From: Helicoverpa zea
Lineage: Eukaryota; Arthropoda; Insecta; Lepidoptera; Noctuidae
Direction: 5' to 3'
Length of the DNA: 64,000 nucleotides
NCBI RefSeq assembly: GCF_022581195.2
Contig: NC_061474.1
Span: 4,402,001 to 4,466,000, forward strand
Shown: piece by piece, positions 46,236 through 58,700 of the stretch
How the letters are laid out: every line of letters begins with the position of its first letter
Numbering within the stretch: the first letter of the stretch is position 1
Translations under genes and position numbers: made by a program
Notes under the pieces: generated by a model
What the model saw: only the letters and a program-made list of their open reading frames with translations
The model's database searches: none
Told to the model about the DNA's origin: nothing

Positions 46236-49200
46236 TTGTTGCTTTACTTTTACCTGCTTTGTGATATTTTGTTAGGAATTTAGGGCTTTGTCGAATATTT
46301 TAGAAGCATAGTACTTGAGTGAAAGTATTTCAATAAAAGATGTAGACTTAATAAAAATGGGCCTGCTAAAACATAAGGAATTGAAATTGATAAACGATTA
46401 CTAATCACATAATAAACCATTTATAAGTTCAGTATCTGCTTTAAGTTCTAAGGCAGAATAGTATAGCCAAAATATCAAGAACGCTTGATCCAATTTGCAA
46501 ATTCATAGTTCACTATTATTTGCAAAATATGGACTGCTATTTTTTTCTAAGAATATAAGTGCCATAAAACCTATGTTTTGACGACGACTGCCCACAGAGT
46601 TACTTATAAAGCGATTTCGATATTGAATTATTGCTTATAATGACGAATTTGGTCTTTTGAACGGTGACATTTTAAATAATTGTGCTACATTTCGTATTAT
46701 TACGAGGTGTCGTAAGAAAAGGAACTTTAAATGCGCCAATCAGAATGGAATCGTTCAAAAAAAGAATGTCACAGTTTTCAGTAAGTAGTATTGGAATTTC
46801 TTGACATTTCTCCACATTGTCTGGTGGCGACGGCAGCGAGTGACGCGCCATCTCATCGATTTTATTGGATACAATTGACGGGCCTTTGTTTGCAAATATG
46901 CACTTTAGTGTTACTTTTCTTTGGCTTTTATAAACAATTATCAATAAATAATGGCGCAGCTTTATCTCTTTTAACGATATGTTCCCATTTCCACTACAAC
47001 AGAGCTAAAAAGAAAACGGAAAAATTATAAAGCTGTCGTACTTTTTGTTTCAATAAATATTACCATAAAGCGACTCTTATTAAGGAACAACAATATACCT
47101 TGAATTATTTTGAAAGTAAAATTCCTTCTCATGGTCATTTGCATAACATTAATGATGTTTTCATCCGAGTTCATTCTGAATATCGATGGGGACTTTTTTC
47201 TGCGAGCGTATGCAAAGGAGCACATTTGCATCCTCCGAAACCACATTCGGCCTAATTTGGATGCGTCCGCTATCTCCATCGAAATCGTTAAAATGCACGC
47301 ACGGTAGCGAGAACGGTTCAAAACACAAAACAATAAATAAATAACGAGAACAATAAATATAATTAAAAACGACAAAAAGCGACCGTTCGCATGACGCGGG
47401 TACAAACGGGTGCGCGCTCTCGACGACTCTATATTAACGATACGAATTCGACCCAAATTCCATGAACGAAATTCTGCTTTATTGAATACTATTACGATTC
47501 GATTTACAATGCTGAAAATCGATATCCCTTCAACATTTTGTCACCGGCACGTCACGTTTCCGAACGCTCCTCATTAGAGATTTTTATTTTTAAATAGTCG
47601 CCATAGAGTCGAGTATCCTGTGTATCCTGCTGGGAGTTTTTTAAACTTGAAAATGGAATTTAAACGAGATGACATTTCTTTATTGCGTTTGATTCCCTCG
47701 AAGCGATTCTAGACGCGTTTGTTCTTTAATTGGCGTCTATAAGGATGAGATTCGTATGCTAGATGTGATCGAATTTGACAGATATCCGCGGTGTATCCGT
47801 AAGTTTGGTCTATGACAGGTCGGAAGCCATAGGTCCTAATAAGGTCCGAGATGCAGGAGTAATGGGTTTCCAAAGTTGTCGCGCTGTCCCAAATTTATTG
47901 CACCAATTAGTAGAGTCCACGTGAAGGGGTTTATCAGGGGTTTCGATCGCGCTCTATTTGGGAGGTAACGGTCGATAATGGTCGAATTTCGGAGAACGGT
48001 CCTTCGATTTTTTCCCTCAACTATGGTAGTCATTTTCGGAAGCGAGAATGTAACAAGTTAATTGGGTAAAAATATTCCGAGGCCGACACATGGTGGGTGC
48101 TTATAAAGATCATTACGAGCACAGATTAATTAGGAAGCTACCGGAGTTTAGATGTAAAACCGGAATACGAGATAACTGAGTAATACTCTGTAGGCAATTA
48201 CTTCGTATCTTATTATTACGATACTGTTTCTAGAATTGTTGTTACTCCAAAAGACTTTTAGATAGCTATCGAGCCGAGTAATAATGTTTCATATAAATGT
48301 GTAATTAAATGATCATTCGTATTTAGATGTCTACTTATGTTAATCAGTAAACAGTGAATCTTTTAAGTAGGTATAGCTTGATCACGGATAAAGTAAAAGT
48401 TATTATAAAGCTTACATTTATGAAGTTTTAATTCATATTAACCTTATTCCCTATCCTAATTTTCTTATTCGAACTGTTCAGATACCTACTCGATAAAAAA
48501 TAAAAGCGATAATATGCACTTTATTTGAGTCATTAATTGTATAGAATTTAGACATCAAATGAGCTTTCTTACTCATTTACATTAGGTACCTAAGTTATGT
48601 ACAACTAAGCAAGTTACAAATATCATTTTATATCTATGTGAGTTTCTAATTGAAGTTTAACGATTGTAATCGGTTGCTCACTCTCACTAATAAATTGGGT
48701 TTCCGAAAACTGTTACTTAATTCTCGATTCCGACTAAATACTAGATGGAGCGATTAGCTGAAACTGTCCGGTCAGATTTGTGATTGCTCGTGAAATTCCA
48801 AATTGTATTAACTGTTGTACCAATTTCGATCATTTGATTAACAAGTAATTTTGGTAACAAATCTAAGTCTCAATATACTTTTGTGTTTTATGGTGGATTT
48901 TATACGTGTCATATTTTAGTAAAATTAATCGACTTTACCTTTTAATTATTGAATGAAAAGTTGAATTACGCATTTAAAACTGCTTAATTAAAAGTTAACT
49001 TTACTTAAAATGTAAACAACTCTATTGTGAATATCTCAATAATTAATACATTGATACTTTCTGCCATCTTTCTACCCATTAATACCTGTGCGGTTGGCAC
49101 CACTTACGGCAGAGTGAATGACAACAAAAAAACAACAAAAAAGTTTTTAACACGACAAAATTCATCATCACTTTCAGAAATCCCACGGGATAATAAAAAT

Positions 49201-52200
49201 GAAGACGTTATAGATTAACTACTTACAATACTGAATGTAGGCAGCCCACTTATTAAAACTTATTTTTTGCATTTCATGAATGAATGAATGAACCTTTTAT
49301 GAATGAGTCTATTCGTGACGTTTTTTCCACCTGTGCAATAGAGTTCTCGGACAATAAAAAATTGTATTGTCATAGAGAAATTATTTATGATCTTGTGACT
49401 TTTTGTGACCAACGTGATATTCGAAGAATTTTTACGATTATTAACGGTGAAAAATGTTATGAATGGAATGCGTGCACTTGAATTTGTTTTGATTACTGTT
49501 TAGGTTTTAAAGGATGCCGTTAAATACATTCGAATATTTATCAAGTGTCTTTATTCTACGTATGTCATTCCTTGTGCCTTGTGCTTTGTGCCTTGTTTAA
49601 TATTTTAATTGTTAGATAATTAAAAATCTTTAAATTCCTACTAACAAAATAATACCAAAGAGCAAATTAGCAGCAAAACTTTATCGATACTAATAACTCC
49701 ATGACGGAGACCTATAACTCAACCAAAAACACCTTATTAAAGGGCTTATGACTAAGTCATAAGCTTTAACTGACAGTATCGCGAAACTGTCTCAAGTATC
49801 TTATTCCCACGAACTACAATAATACTGTTAATAACGAACGATCAAGTTGACCGCAGTCATTTAACGACACAACCTCTATTTTGAAGTAAATGACGTGAAA
49901 GAAATCGCTTACACTCGCCGATTTGGTGATGAAATCGGACCTTCTTCCCACGCGAGAAAAAAATTAACTATGATTATACCTGGCCGGTGATACTTTTATC
50001 TATGGTATGGATACGGTTGATCTGTTATGATTTTTAATTCTTATTGTGCATTTTTTTTTTAATTTTAAATCTGGAATGTTTCTTTTTGATGACCGTGTCT
50101 TATGATAAATTTTGGTCCTTTGAGCTTTTATCAGTGCATACATACATAATCGAGTGGAATAGAAATTTTAATACGTTATAAACTTTAATAGCGAACCACA
50201 ACGTGAATTATAACTTAACTTAGGTCTGTAGCCCAAAAATAAATTCATAAATCTCTTTTCAGGTCACAAGTAGTATAAGTTGAGCTTAAATGTTCTACAA
50301 ACAAAGGCAATCCCAAAACTAAACATGGAAAAATTAAGTAAGTGGAACACAACAAATATCATATTCGTACTAAATTTCGGTCGCTATAATCTCGCCAAAC
50401 GGAGGCACCCTCATGAATAAAACTAGCTGGTGTATAAATTCAAATTTCCTCTTCTCCACACGCTCATTTCCATATCTCGGCCTCTCTCCCCCTATGCTTT
50501 ATTATTAAAACTCCAGTGCAAAAACCGACACCCAAGTTATTCGCTATCTACGTTCGGAAATGGCATTATCGGCCGCGCGGCCCGAGGCGCACACGTCTCA
50601 GCCAATAGGGCATTCTTATCAGAAAATGACTCATTTCAAATGACAGAGTGTTCTAAAGCACTTTCAAATATAGAAAGCCGCAACCGTTGCCGTAGCCACG
50701 TTCCAAACTTAAACCCTGTATCGAAGCGCCTGCGGCACAATTTACCGTGCCGTTGTGTCACACAGTTAAGGCTCATAAAATGGGGACTCTCGTAGCGAGA
50801 GGAAATTGGAATAAGAAAATTTGGGGTGTAAAATGAAAGATAGACGAGTGCTAATTTCCGGCTATTACTACGTCTCTTTCTTTCCCGCACATTTATTGCG
50901 GGGAACGTGTTTGGGGATCGCATATACTGTCTTTTTCTAGCGTGTAGGGACTTTACTATTTAATAGAGCGTATGGTGTAATGTAATGGAGCTCTGGAAAA
51001 TTGTGTATCGTCTCCTTTTTCACGTTGTTTGCCATTGATATTGGTTGGGATAACATTGAATTATTTAAATTGAAGACTTTTTGTTATAAGTAGAAATATG
51101 GAATGCAAAAAAACATTTTCTTATTTCCTATCAAGAAAAATTTTGTAACTTATAATATGTAAATATTGATAGAGTTACATAAATAATATTTTATACAAAG
51201 TTACTCGAAACACGGTGTCATAATATTCCGTTTTCTGCGGTAACTCTATTCCACATTGCAATAATAATATGATTGAGCGTCAATATCTCGAGCGGTCTGC
51301 TCCGGCCGAGTCCTCAATAGCAAATGACGCCTCCGACCGCGTTGCGTCAAACGCTACCGGAATTTATCGACTACCCGCAAACAATTCGCCTCTCCGCCGG
51401 CTATATTCTATTGAGGCAACTTTGGAAGCGAAATTATTGTACAGAGGATTTATTACTAAGCGGAAAGCGGATCAGGTACAGATGCTAAAATAGTTATCCT
51501 AAGAAGCGTAGATTAGTTAGCGCCAGTAAAATTTCTCAGACTGAGTTTCCCGAAAGCCGTAAATAAGATTGAAATGAACATTAATGGGCTATTGGTTTAG
51601 GTCTTAGGTGTCTGCACAGACAATGTCGTAAACGTTAGGGTTAAGTTTACAATAATTGTTGTGTGGGTTTATACGGCGGGTAACGGAGCGTCTGTGAGCG
51701 TAGACAGAGCCCCATTGTTCCCAGTTTAAAGTATAAAGCAAAACTGACGGATATGAGTACTGCATCTAGTCTGGCTATTTAACTTCGCCTTGTTTTAACA
51801 CCCATTAGCGTATTTACACCAAGCTTAAAATAAAATCATTATTTGAAAAGCCGCTTAATAATCAGACATTTCTAACGCACTCTGGTTGTATCTTAATCGC
51901 TTCCCCATGTAATGCGATACGGCGCTATCGAGGAGCTATTAACACATTGTATTCGCTCGATAAATGAAATCCCGACACCCCTTGTTTGATTTCTACTATT
52001 AAACTAATAATGTAATGTGATTAAAGTGTGTGCCCATTTAACAGCCATCATTTATTTTCCTCGTGGCAATTTACTGATAAAAATAATTGGCACGATATCA
52101 AATCATAATTAAATTCTGTAAATGATATATTTGGCTTTGAATGACGAAAAATAATTTCTTTCAAATTAAAGTTCCTGATCGATAAAAAGCCGAGCCTACA

Positions 52201-52779
52201 ATTAATTCAAATTGATTTCCACTTAAGCAAACGTTCGCCGCGAACGATCAGAATTTCAAATTCGACTTTCAGAAAACGCGGCCAGCATGGAGTAAAGGTT
52301 CTTTTTTGATTCCAATATGCCATTTAAACTGAACGCGCCAAAAGAAATAGTAGTTGCAACCGAGTTAGGTTGGCCAGCCTGATGCTATCTTGGCAGTTGG
52401 CACACCTGACCGACGCTAATTGGACAATAAATCAATTCTTTCCCGCTTCTTATTGGCGAATCGTGGCATTCCAATATTGAAAATTTGGCCGCGCGATATT
52501 GACAACATGATAAAAAACAATAGGCGGTTATCTTTTTCTTTTGTGTTCATCTCTGGACTCCGGTTCTTATTAAGGCTAAATCGTTTTATATTTTGTTTGT
52601 GTCAAACCCAATGTCTTATCGGTTAGACAATTTGTTTTTGGAAGCTCGTTATTGAATTATTATATAATACTGATATTTTGTATAGTCTCAAATTGATGTT
52701 AGATTTGAAATAAATCTCATGTCATTGTTGTTGGTTGGCGTGTTAGGAACGTGTATGATGTATCGGTTTAATAAAATTG

Positions 52780-52970
52780 CGGGAGCGCTATAATCGGAAT
52801 AAATAACATTAATGCAGCAAAGAGCGCGGGCGTCATCCATTATTAGAGTTATTAACAAAACGGAACGCGCGCCCGGCTAATCTGGGCGCGCTCTGAGCGT
52901 AATTAAATTCTCAGAACAAGCGAGCTATTAAAGCGAAACGGTAGCGCGACGCCCATTACGAAACGGAACG
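52780..52970. promoter_or_regulatory. CpG-rich block with an 8-bp GC hairpin
   Basis: GCGCGCCC (52867-52874) and GGGCGCGC (52884-52891) are inverted around 9 nt and flanked by AGAGCGCGGGCGTC and GCGACGCCCATTACG. The concentration of CpG in AT-rich DNA suggests a conserved regulatory element. The function is inferred. Confidence 0.25.
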
Positions 52971-55439
52971 TGCATAATTATTTCGTTCCCGCCTTTTTTT
53001 CTTATTCTCATTTCGATTTTCGAAAGCTCGCGCTAATGTACCGTCGCTGCCCTCTGGCACGAAGTCTTGTAAACAATGTTCTCGTAAAATCTCATTCAAT
53101 TACCGTCCGCCTTCTTAATATACTGATTAGTTTTCGAACTGTTAATTATATTCGGGCGCGAAAGCCCATGGAAATTAATAAATACTTGGTTATGTCGTCT
53201 CAAGTTGCAGTGGAAGACGAGGTTCTATATAAAGTCTGTAGCGATAGTGGTAACAAAAAGCGGGTAGTTTTTTCTATGCAGACCACCAAGGCATTCAAAT
53301 GAGGCATATCATTAGCCGTATATAAACAATGTCGTAAAATGACAGGTAGCAGAGCTTGTCACATCGTTGGTATAATATTATTCATGTGGTGTTATCGTCT
53401 CGACTCATCTACCGTTCTTCGTACTGTTAACATGTATTTTGACAGATGACATAAGTTTGGCGCCGTATCGCCGGTTTGTCATCTCGCTACGATGAAATAC
53501 AATTCGGATGTAATAATAAGCTCCCGTCTTACGTTCGTTGATAAACAGACTCGTGTAAATCAATGTAATGGTGTTATTGTGACGTCAGTTTCGGTTCGTA
53601 TTCACTGGGAACCTTTTGTTTTGCTATCATTTCGTGTGCCTTTGTATTGTAATAGACGAGTAATAAACTGTGCACATTTTGCGCCAGTTTGTGTTTATGT
53701 CAAATTATGTCAACCACTCGATCACAATTCAGTTAATAGTTATACCTACACCAGTTAATTATATTTGGACAGGATTCACAAAAGAAACTGTAGCCATTTT
53801 CAGGTGCCAGTAAAGAAAAAAAAAACTATATTTTGATTGTTCAAAAATCAAAATCTTGATTTGACAAATAACGATTTAATTTGTTGTGGAAAGTTGGCAC
53901 TTCTGCAGTTACGAATACGTTGCGAACCTCTGCGACGGCAGCAAAATAAATTCTACTACCTACTTAACTGATTAAAATAGAACTAATTATTTAAACTACT
54001 TCAACGAATGCAAATTAAATACTTCAGGGTAGAATGCTATAATTTTCTACGACAACTTTCCGTATCGAACGTCTAGCTGCTAGGTAGACAAAAAATAGAA
54101 TGTGATAGGTGCTCTACTAAGGAAAGATATGCTAATTTCCGAAGGCAGTGAGCTAGCAAACTGCCTGTAATTGTTAATCTTATTTAGCGACAACAATTTT
54201 ATAATAGGTGTCTCTGAGTTTTCTAAGGTGACTGAGGAGGATTTGTTTTTTTAATCTTCTTTATTGTTATTGAAATGATTCGTAACAAACTTTCAGCCAG
54301 GACATAAGGAAGTACCTAGGTACATACCAACCTACCTATACTCTCATGCGACCTTTAAAGCATGCAAAATACATATATATGTACCAGCCTAATGCTAAAA
54401 TTTAGCACACAATGGAAACTAAAAACGAATCATGATCTTAATAAAAAGCGTAATGTTTAAAAGTTCAGTATACTCAACGTTGATTGGTAGTTGACTTCCA
54501 TCGTTTTTCACAAAAACGAGAACGAGAAACTGAGAAAAATATTGTTTCGATATTTTCCTATCCTTTGAATATCACACATCAATATCACAAAATATATTGA
54601 TCTAGTAACAAATATTTTAAATAAATAATACCTTCAACACCAACTAAAAGTCCATCCAATTCTTTAGTCCCCGATATTATCAGACCAATGCATCAGACGC
54701 GCACGAGTCAAACTGATTGGTACAAACCTTACATGATGTATCTCTGGTCACAAACTATGCTAGCAATGCGCCTTTGACAAATATGTATCGTAGCACCACT
54801 GACATCTGTCCTCAGGTGCTTTCTAAACAATTATTTAAATTAATAACAGACATGTGGGCTTGTTAATGGTTGTAAGCAACTAATTATATTTAGGGCTCCT
54901 TATTTTTACCTGTATTCCGTGTCCTTTTTTAGTTTTTTAGATGCAAGAGACAAATGTTGCCTATACAAGGAGAGGTCTAGCAAGGTTTCACTACATAACA
55001 TGGACAACACAGGATCAGAGTTGGGCATTGACATTGGTATGAAAAAAAGAGTATATTAACATGTATGTTAAGTATGAATGTCTGGCTGGAGTGGGGAGAA
55101 ACAGTACTTAACAAATTACGTGCAATCATTCTAAAATATTTGTGAAATTGCATGTTAAAAAAATATAAAAAAATACATTCGCGCCGGACGCGTACAATTT
55201 TGGTGAAATCTTGCCATTAGTGTGATAGCTAATGATGACACAGGGCAAAACATAATTGTTGTGTATTTCAAGTAGATCGGGATCATAGCCGGAAGGTAGG
55301 AGATGGAAAAGATTTTAGTACATAAGTACATAATGTAAATTGGAGAACATAAAGTTAGGCTTTTAGTATTATGATGACAATTAAATGAAAAATACTTCTG
55401 AATGGGCCATACAACAATTAGATATTTTTTTAATATACT

Positions 55440-55686
55440 TTTAATAAAAAAATATATAGTTATATCATGGTTATATACATTTTTGTGCCGCTTGGCAACA
55501 CTCAGTATGTCATGAGTTATGTCAATGTCACTGTTAGTAAACTGTCAAACTTGCATATACTTGTTTGTTGTTAAACGCATAGAAACAGTTTTTAAACAAA
55601 ATTATATTTATAAATAAACAATTAATATAAGAAATCGTGATTAAATAAACTAAATTGTAATAAATTCTGTAGTTCAAACTTACAAA
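55440..55686 (+). promoter_or_regulatory. Putative promoter and 5' UTR of the TFIIH p34 gene
   Basis: An insect-type initiator TCAGT lies at 55502-55506, 180 bp before the start codon. No TATA box at proper spacing was seen, as is usual for housekeeping genes. The location of the transcription start is a guess. Confidence 0.3.
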
Positions 55687-55702
55687 ATGGCTGACGACGA
55701 TG
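55687..55702 (+). CDS. Tfb4: TFIIH p34 coding exon 1 (16 nt coding)
   Basis: It reads ATGGCTGACGACGATG|GTAATT, encoding MADDD plus one base in phase 1. It is too short to be found by open-frame scanning. It is supported because it gives an in-phase start with an acidic N-terminus and splices cleanly to 56267. Confidence 0.75.
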
Positions 55703-58700
55703 GTAATTTTCTATAACTGGTTCCTAACCTCCAAAACTTTATTCCTTTTAGTTTTGTTACTTGTTGTTCCAAGCATTTACATAAGATGCCTTATTTCAAC
55801 CAAATTATTAATAAAAGGCTCTAAGCTCTAATTCCATCTTAAACCAAATAAACAAGGATAATTCTTCTTTCTGGTCGTTCCCTCAATGCTGAGGATCGTG
55901 ACTGTATGTCAATCTTCTCCACTCGGTCCGGTTCTGTGCCATATGTACCTCTCCCTGTATCTGGCCTCCAGTCACCTCTTTGAGGTGGTCCACCCATCTA
56001 GCTGGTGCTCTTCCTCTAGCGCGCTTCCCCTCCATTTGTCCGACAAGGATAATTATCCAACAGCAAAATGACTGTTAATACATTAGCACATAACTTCAAA
56101 ACAAGTCATAAAGATATCTCTATATTTTGGTCAGTTTTGACTCCAGTACTTCACATTTCCTCGTCCAAGACTTATTTAAGACTTAAGACCACCAGTTCCA
56201 AAGAAAAACTCACCTTCATCCAACTTTTTTAATTACATTTCTAAATTCCTAATTCAAATTTTTCAGGTCCGTCAGATAGTAGCCTTTTAGTCATAATAGT
56301 GGACACGAACCCAAACCAGAGGTATATAACGGAGGACCCAAAGGTGCTGACTAACTGCCTAGATGCTGTCATAGCATTTGCCAACTCACATCTCATGCAG
56401 AAGTCGAGGAATGAACTGGCTGTTATCGGATGCCATTTTCATAAGAGGTAAGGTTTTAGTAGACATGTTTAAGAATAAAAATTGGGAGTAGCAGTTTGAA
56501 TTACTTGCATAAATAATTAAGTATAGAGCAGCGGTTCCCGAATTCTTTTGGCTTCGGAACCCTTTTCGTTTAACCATTTTTCGGCGGAACCTTAGCTTAA
56601 GTAAGAAGTAAACTAAAGACGTAAATACACTTAGGTACGGGTCGTGGCGTGTGGTAGTGCACCAAATGGTTATATGGTTAGAGACATATTCAGTAGCATG
56701 GCTATCTGCCACACGGGCCAGAAAACAATTTAGCCGCCCTTGACTTTGTGTATTATATGAATAGTTTTCAGTTTGAAGGCTGACAAAGTAAACGCAAAAA
56801 GAAATAGATTGGGTTTGTACAGGTGCGATTTTATTTTAACTAAAAGAAGAAGTTCCAAGCACCCGCTAGCATTGGAAGACATTCAGCGGTAGCCGTTATC
56901 GCGAGCGAAGCGAGCGCGAATTTTTTTTAGTTTAAGTACCTATACAAAATAAACAAAACCACTGTAAATTAATAAAGTCTCAAAAAGTACAATATCCACA
57001 CAAAAAAGCAAATGAATAAGAAGCAGCTAGCGAAGAAAGCGCTATTGCTTTTTCTGAACCGGAGGAATAAAACTAAACATCAAAGGAAACCTCGACGGAA
57101 GAGCGCGAAATTTTTTCGGTGTTGGATTAAGAAGCAATTAAACGAACATAAAAGCATCACACGTAACACGGAGTTGCGAGCGAAGCGAGCGCGAAATTTT
57201 CGGATTCGCGGAGGTGCAAAAATTGGAAATAATGACACACTTTGATTCATGGTAAAAATTGACACTGGAAATACTCGAATGTCATTTCACGTCCTGTCAA
57301 ATGTATGAAAACGTATAATCCTGGCGATGAAATAAGCCCAAAAAATGGGGTGATTTTTGACCGACACTCTACCTACTTTTGCCGATTGCCGAAGACCTGG
57401 AGGTATTAAGTTAATCTACAATTTGTAAAAAACGGAATTAAATTATCTGCTACCGTGGCCTTCCCCCGCCACTTGTCGCGAACTCGTACCTACACTCCCG
57501 AGTGGTACCCACCTACATGGTGCCTAAATGGAATTTTGGAATGCAATTTTTAAAACAATTTAATTGAAAATGAATAATAATTTAATATTGTCAAAAGTGA
57601 AACGATTTACCGTATGGGAATCTTGAATTTTCTACGGAACCCCTGAAGGCCAATCACGGAACCTCAGGGTTCCGCGGAACCCCATTTGGGAACCGCTGGT
57701 ATAGAGTATTGAGTATTGAGTGAGAATAGAGAACATTTTACTACACATAGTGAAATGGGTTTATATTTAGAATCACTTGTTAAAGCATATGTATTAATTG
57801 TCTTATGTTTATTTTTGTAATAGTCATTAAACTTTTAGAGGTACTCATTGCCAATTTATTGTTGTATAATAAAGCTGAAAATGAGTCCCAGGATTTAATA
57901 TTACAAGTCCAATCAAGAATGTTTTTTATTTTACAGTGAATACCTGTATCCTTCGCCTGGCAAACCATTGGATGTTAGACAAATTGATGGCCAGTATGAA
58001 TTGTTCACATTAGTCGAGAAAACTATTAAAATGAGGTAAAGAGTTACTAAATAATATTTTAGATCAAGCATGATAACTATTTCTTTAACAGTGTTCAAGA
58101 AATAAAATTATTGAAATATTTGCTAAAATATTGCTTGAAATATGTTTTGTTGACAGAAGTTTCAGCTTACATAACTATCTGATTCCCGTAGTATCAAACA
58201 TTTATATTCTTAAGGACTTGTTTATGTATACTCATATAAAGTGCCACTATCCAACCATTCAATTAGTAAAATATTATAAAATTAACTTCCAGGTTGGTAA
58301 ATCTAATAAAGAGTCAGCCACAAGATGATAAGCCAGGAGAATCACTGCTGGCCGGTGCAGTCGCTATGGCTCTCTGCTTTATAGCTAAGGTTAGTTAAAA
58401 AAATCCAGTCAGTTCATGAAACCTTCCATACATATGATCAAAGAATGATACTTAACATTATGTACTAAAACCTCTGTTACCTATGAACACAGAATAAAGA
58501 GCTTTGTCTTTGAAACTACCATGGGACACCACTTATCCTTGAAGAGTAGAATATGTTCTTGCATATTCCAATTTCTGGATTTTGGAACACCAAAGCTAAC
58601 ATTATTTCCTATTTTCAGTTAAAAACTTGCAATGAATAAAAAGTTAAGATTACTTTGCACTGCTCAACTCACTATTAAAAGTCCACTTTTCAGTACAACT

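Larger units (their letters stand above)
45931..55439. other. Intergenic, transposon-poor, with CpG-rich patches
   Basis: No gene was recognised. Frames up to 143 codons (47025-47456 minus, 50430-50795 plus, 52970-53302 plus) lack domains and start signals. Patches of higher CpG occur at 46.1-46.25, 50.56-50.78, 51.28-51.43, 52.2-52.33, 52.78-52.97 and 53.0-53.17 kb. I see no known repeat in them. Confidence 0.45.

Noticed and set aside
47025..47456. 143-codon minus-strand frame with a hydrophobic stretch
   Set aside because: No family match; the hydrophobic run comes from AT-rich codons; no supporting splice or start features.
49027..49481. Two short frames (63 and 65 codons) near 49.0-49.5 kb
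   Set aside because: The first starts with GTG, neither has a domain or splice context, and both have AT-driven composition.
50430..50795. 121-codon frame
   Set aside because: It lies in a CpG patch with opposite-strand frames; no domain.
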